DNA of 64,000 nt from Amycolatopsis umgeniensis (GTDB lineage: Bacteria > Actinomycetota > Actinomycetes > Mycobacteriales > Pseudonocardiaceae): the NCBI RefSeq assembly GCF_014205155.1, contig NZ_JACHMX010000001.1, forward strand, positions 5,828,001 through 5,892,000. The letters run 5' to 3'. The position numbers and the translations under genes were made by a program. Within the stretch, counting starts at the first letter, position 1; each line of letters opens with the position of its first letter. This document shows positions 63,505 through 64,000 of the stretch, in pieces. Under the pieces are notes generated by a model. It was not told the origin of the DNA and did not search any database. It saw only the letters and a program-made list of their open reading frames with translations.

Positions 63505-64000
63505 ATGACGACGGCGCGATTCACCGGACACGAAGCACCCATCCTCGCTGTCGCCGTGAACGGAAACCGGCTGGTCACGGGCGGTACGGACAAGACGGTG
63601 CGGGTATGGGACCTGGAGACCGGCGCGCAGCGGTTCGCCTTGACAGGGCACGATCGGCCGGTGCTCGCGGTGGGTATCTCGGGTCAGTACGTGGTCGGTT
63701 GCGATGGGACGACGGTGCGCCGCTGGCGGCTCACCGGTCGCGAGGCGCATCCCCCGGAGGTCCAGACCATCAAGAGGACACTCACGGTCGCCGTGGCGAA
63801 GGATTTCGCCGTGTCCGGCGCGGGAAGCACCATCGAGGTCCGGCGGCTGGACGGCGTGACGGTCCGCGGCCTGCGCACCGGCGGCCCGGAGATCGAATCG
63901 GTCGCGGTGACCCCGGACGGCCGGGTCGTGGTCGCCGGTGACGACACCGGCGGAGTGCGGCTGTGGGACCGGGAAGTCGTTTCCCACTACCGGTTCGGCG
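63505..64000 (+). CDS. WD40 repeat protein, 3' truncated by window edge
   Basis: The frame from ATG 63505 is open to the window end (165 codons seen). WD40-type repeats are visible: MTTARFTGHEAPILAVAV, GGTDKTVRVWDLETG, FALTGHDRPVLAVGI and TGGVRLWDREV, giving about four blades so far. No domain precedes the repeats, so it is probably a stand-alone scaffold, and further blades are expected beyond the window. The ribosome site is unclear. It diverges from the protease gene across about 194 bp in which I see no motif. Confidence 0.85.
   Translation, partial: MTTARFTGHEAPILAVAVNGNRLVTGGTDKTVRVWDLETGAQRFALTGHDRPVLAVGISGQYVVGCDGTTVRRWRLTGREAHPPEVQTIKRTLTVAVAKDFAVSGAGSTIEVRRLDGVTVRGLRTGGPEIESVAVTPDGRVVVAGDDTGGVRLWDREVVSHYRFG

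Overview
The window is very GC-rich with strong third-position GC, uses many GTG and TTG starts, and carries TetR, MocR, PucR and WYL regulators, a das-type chitobiose locus, a snapalysin-type protease and a DtxR/IdeR-type iron box. This points to a filamentous actinomycete; the dispersed GAAGGGGCCCTTC palindromes and overall gene content suggest Amycolatopsis or a close Pseudonocardiaceae relative (inference, no database search). Almost the whole window is coding. I saw no rRNA, tRNA, CRISPR array or intact insertion sequence.

Layout. 1-3378: a 5'-truncated GGDEF/EAL protein, an Rv1733c-like membrane protein, and a TetR-tautomerase pair. 3379-11643: a cluster with a pterin or pyrimidine-precursor signature: CDP-alcohol phosphotransferase (divergent), dehydrogenase, zinc-site-less PTPS homologue, glycosyltransferase, methyltransferase, a membrane domain in one ORF with GTP cyclohydrolase II, creatininase-family amidohydrolase, inositol-monophosphatase-like enzyme and a second glycosyltransferase. 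11699-15888: GNAT-like protein, flavin-dependent oxidoreductase and a tetracycline-type ribosomal protection protein. 16092-20643: a GH3 glycosidase with a dasABC-like ABC importer behind two tandem DasR-type operators. 20943-33959: mostly regulator/target pairs, several with clear palindromic operators (TetR/thioesterase, ArsR/MFS with a frameshift, MocR/aldo-keto reductase, WYL/epoxide hydrolase). 34136-39936: membrane sulfatase-fold protein, PhoD-like phosphodiesterase, HtpG. 40025-47717: siderophore-iron and manganese-type ABC importers flanking a PucR-type regulator. 47766-50362: membrane Fe-S oxidoreductase and a small Cys-rich protein. 50693-58184: an operon of NfeD/YqiJ-like OB-fold protein, YqiK-like flotillin and a 1627-residue AAA+ ATPase. 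58185-60303: a DUF222-HNH endonuclease gene between arrays of about 75-bp repeats. 60304-64000: a double-HTH regulator diverging from a P450 with a broken ferredoxin gene, a snapalysin-like protease and the start of a WD40 protein.

The best candidates for undescribed biology are the GTP-cyclohydrolase/PTPS-like/glycosyltransferase cluster, the NfeD-flotillin-giant ATPase membrane operon, and the repeat arrays around the DUF222-HNH gene, whose first unit also encodes the C-terminus of the giant ATPase. Three dispersed non-coding repeat families occupy most of the intergenic space and are described separately.
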